This document shows, one piece after another, positions 62,616 to 64,000 of a stretch of 64,000 nt of DNA. Position 1 is the stretch's first letter. Every line of letters starts with the position of its first letter. The notes beneath the pieces were generated by a model. It had not been told where the DNA came from and searched no databases. It saw only the letters and a list, made by a program, of their open reading frames with translations. Source of the DNA: Hymenobacter psoromatis (lineage in GTDB: Bacteria > Bacteroidota > Bacteroidia > Cytophagales > Hymenobacteraceae). The translations under genes and the position numbers were made by a program. The stretch is taken from the NCBI RefSeq assembly GCF_020012125.1, contig NZ_JAIFAG010000001.1:310001-374000 (forward strand), read 5' to 3'.

Positions 62616-62642
62616 GGAAAGTTGCGCAAAGGCGTTCGTCAT

Positions 62643-62697
62643 AGCAATCGCACCCGAACGAGTCGTGCGGATGTCGTTCGGGTGCGATGCGCGTTGC
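62643..62697. repeat. Family-B palindrome between mrdA and rodA
   Basis: Perfect 15-base arms ATCGCACCCGAACGA and TCGTTCGGGTGCGAT (62647-62661, 62674-62688) surround 12 bases. The same GCAATCG...GAACGACA arm type occurs as the core of the composite element at 9309. Confidence 0.88.
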
Positions 62698-62774
62698 TCG
62701 TAATTATAACTGGGTGAAAGGGCCGGCATAAAAACCCCTGGTCGTTCCGACCTTTGCGGGAGTTTTCTGCCCGC

Positions 62775-64000
62775 ATGTCGCCCCCTACCCCCCGCTCTTC
62801 CCGCAACCTCGACTGGCCGCTGCTGCTGCTCTACCTGGTGCTGGTGGGCCTGGGCTGGGTGGCGGTGTATGCGGCCAGCTATTCGCCCGAGGCCCCGGCC
62901 CACCCATTTTCCGCGCTCAGCTTTTCGGAGCTGATGGCCTTCAACTGGTTCAAGCAGCTCATCTGGATGGGCACGGCCGTGCTACTCATCGTGGTGCTGC
63001 TAGTGGTTGATTATAAGGCGTATGATGCGCTGGCCTACCCCCTCTACGGTGGCATGATAGTGCTGCTGCTGATTACGCTCGTCGTGGCGCGGCCCATTGC
63101 GGGCTCGCGCTCGTGGCTGGAGTTTGGGCCGGTGCGCCTGCAGCCGGCCGAATTTGCTAAGTTCACCACGGCGTTGGCAGCCTCGCGCTTTATGGCCGGC
63201 ATCAACCTGCGCAACCAGAACTGGCGCGACCAGGCCGTGCTGGCCGGCCTCACGCTGCTGCCGGTGCTGCTGATTCTGGCCTCTAACGAGACGGGGCAGG
63301 CACTGGTGTTCGGGGCGTTGCTGCTGGCGTATTTCCGCGAGGGTATGTCGCCGATTATTCTGCTGCTGCTGGCGGCGGGCGGTATCATTCTGCTGCTGGC
63401 GCTGCTGGTGCCCAAGCTGTGGCTGGTGGGCGGCTTCACGGTGGTGCTGGGAGTCGCGTTTCTGCTCAATTCGCGGTTGTGGCGGCACCACTTGCCGCTG
63501 AGCCTCGGGGCCTGGGCGCTGGTGATTGGGATGGTATTCGGGGTTGACTTTTTCTTCAATAAGGTGTTGCAGCCCCACCAGCGGCAGCGCATCGAAATGC
63601 TTATTGACCCTGGCAAAGACCCGCTGGGCAAGGGCTGGAACGTGACGCAGAGCAAAATCGCGCTCGGCTCGGGCGGCTGGCTGGGCAAAGGCTTCCTGCA
63701 AGGCACCCAAACCAAGTTCGACTTCGTGCCCGAGCAGAGCACCGACTTCATCTTCTGCACCGTGGGCGAGGAGTGGGGCTGGACGGGCTGCCTGGTCATT
63801 ATCGGCCTCTACCTCACGCTTTTGTGGCGCATCCTGCTGGTGGCCGAGCGCCAAAAATCCGTATTCGGCCGCACCTACGGCTACTGCGCGGCCAGCATCC
63901 TATTCGTGCACTTTACCGTGAACCTGGGCATGACGATGGGCCTGATGCCGGTGGTAGGCATTCCGCTGCCCTTTTTCAGCTACGGGGGCTCCTCGCTATG
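62775..64000 (+). CDS. rodA: Rod shape-determining SEDS glycosyltransferase, partial
   Basis: RodA polymerises lipid II glycan strands beside MrdA. The visible 408 residues start at ATG 62775. They show at least eight membrane helices and the SEDS blocks GSRSWLEFGPVRLQPAEFAK, QSKIALGSGGWLGKGFLQGT, FVPEQSTDFIFCTVGEEWG and GIPLPFFSYGGSS. The C-terminus lies beyond the right edge. It is downstream of mrdA, as usual. Confidence 0.96.
   Translation, partial: MSPPTPRSSRNLDWPLLLLYLVLVGLGWVAVYAASYSPEAPAHPFSALSFSELMAFNWFKQLIWMGTAVLLIVVLLVVDYKAYDALAYPLYGGMIVLLLITLVVARPIAGSRSWLEFGPVRLQPAEFAKFTTALAASRFMAGINLRNQNWRDQAVLAGLTLLPVLLILASNETGQALVFGALLLAYFREGMSPIILLLLAAGGIILLLALLVPKLWLVGGFTVVLGVAFLLNSRLWRHHLPLSLGAWALVIGMVFGVDFFFNKVLQPHQRQRIEMLIDPGKDPLGKGWNVTQSKIALGSGGWLGKGFLQGTQTKFDFVPEQSTDFIFCTVGEEWGWTGCLVIIGLYLTLLWRILLVAERQKSVFGRTYGYCAASILFVHFTVNLGMTMGLMPVVGIPLPFFSYGGSSL

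Overview
The window looks like a chromosome segment of a high-GC member of the Bacteroidota, most likely Hymenobacter or a close Cytophagales relative. This is an inference. It rests on two large secreted proteins with gliding-motility/type IX secretion (type B) C-terminal domains, TonB-dependent receptors with an N-terminal carboxypeptidase-regulatory-like domain, a DUF4292 lipoprotein, a hybrid sensor kinase/AraC fusion, and many TAnnTTTG -7 promoter elements. Start sites lack Shine-Dalgarno sequences. No phage, transposase, CRISPR array, rRNA or plasmid gene was seen.

Layout. 0-2.6 kb: succinate dehydrogenase (sdhC, and sdhA cut by the window edge). 2.8-5.7 kb: a giant secreted adhesin-like protein. 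5.9-16.4 kb: mostly housekeeping genes (fabD, folK, an alpha/beta hydrolase, a polyprenyl synthase, an M23 peptidase, a ferredoxin reductase, an M3 peptidase, dut, a PLP dehydratase, a sugar-nucleotide transferase). 16.5-22.4 kb: a TPR protein, DUF4292 lipoprotein and EnvC-like series interrupted by two inverted twin lipoprotein genes. 22.4-32.7 kb: a fungal-type cytosine deaminase, a second T9SS protein, an EEP-family protein, cysS, an M28 hydrolase, a DinB protein and an unknown exported protein. 32.8-40.1 kb: a disordered protein, an amidase, an AraC/SDR pair, an FAD oxidase and an NlpC/P60 lipoprotein. 40.2-47.3 kb: two paralogous TonB-dependent receptors. 47.4-51.8 kb: tRNA-Ala(GGC), an exported protein, a DMT transporter, a Fur-family regulator, a GT39 enzyme and an LPG-synthase-like membrane protein. 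51.9-58.7 kb: a PAP2/haloperoxidase lipoprotein and small exported proteins around a large hybrid two-component regulator. 58.8-64 kb: a ChbG deacetylase, a GT2 enzyme, then mrdA and a truncated rodA.

Many genes serve the envelope: fatty-acid, polyprenyl and nucleotide-sugar supply; elongation-type peptidoglycan synthesis (MrdA/RodA); hydrolase control (EnvC, M23, NlpC); surface glycan or lipid modification (GT39, GT2, LPG-like); and secreted surface proteins.

The most unusual signal is in the DNA between and inside genes. First, there are degenerate tandem 7-base repeats at nine loci. Six abut or nearly abut start codons (fabD, folK, the deaminase, cysS, the DMT transporter, the LPG-like gene), one forms a convergent spacer, and two lie in frame inside coding sequences (the EEP protein and cysS). 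Second, several families of long imperfect palindromes occupy gene ends, above all convergent junctions. Third, a GGGGTAG/CTACCCC word occurs at least 75 times by hand count, in all reading frames and inside terminator stems. Fourth, the twin lipoprotein genes have almost identical ends and unrelated, more AT-rich centres. These are the best candidates for something undescribed.
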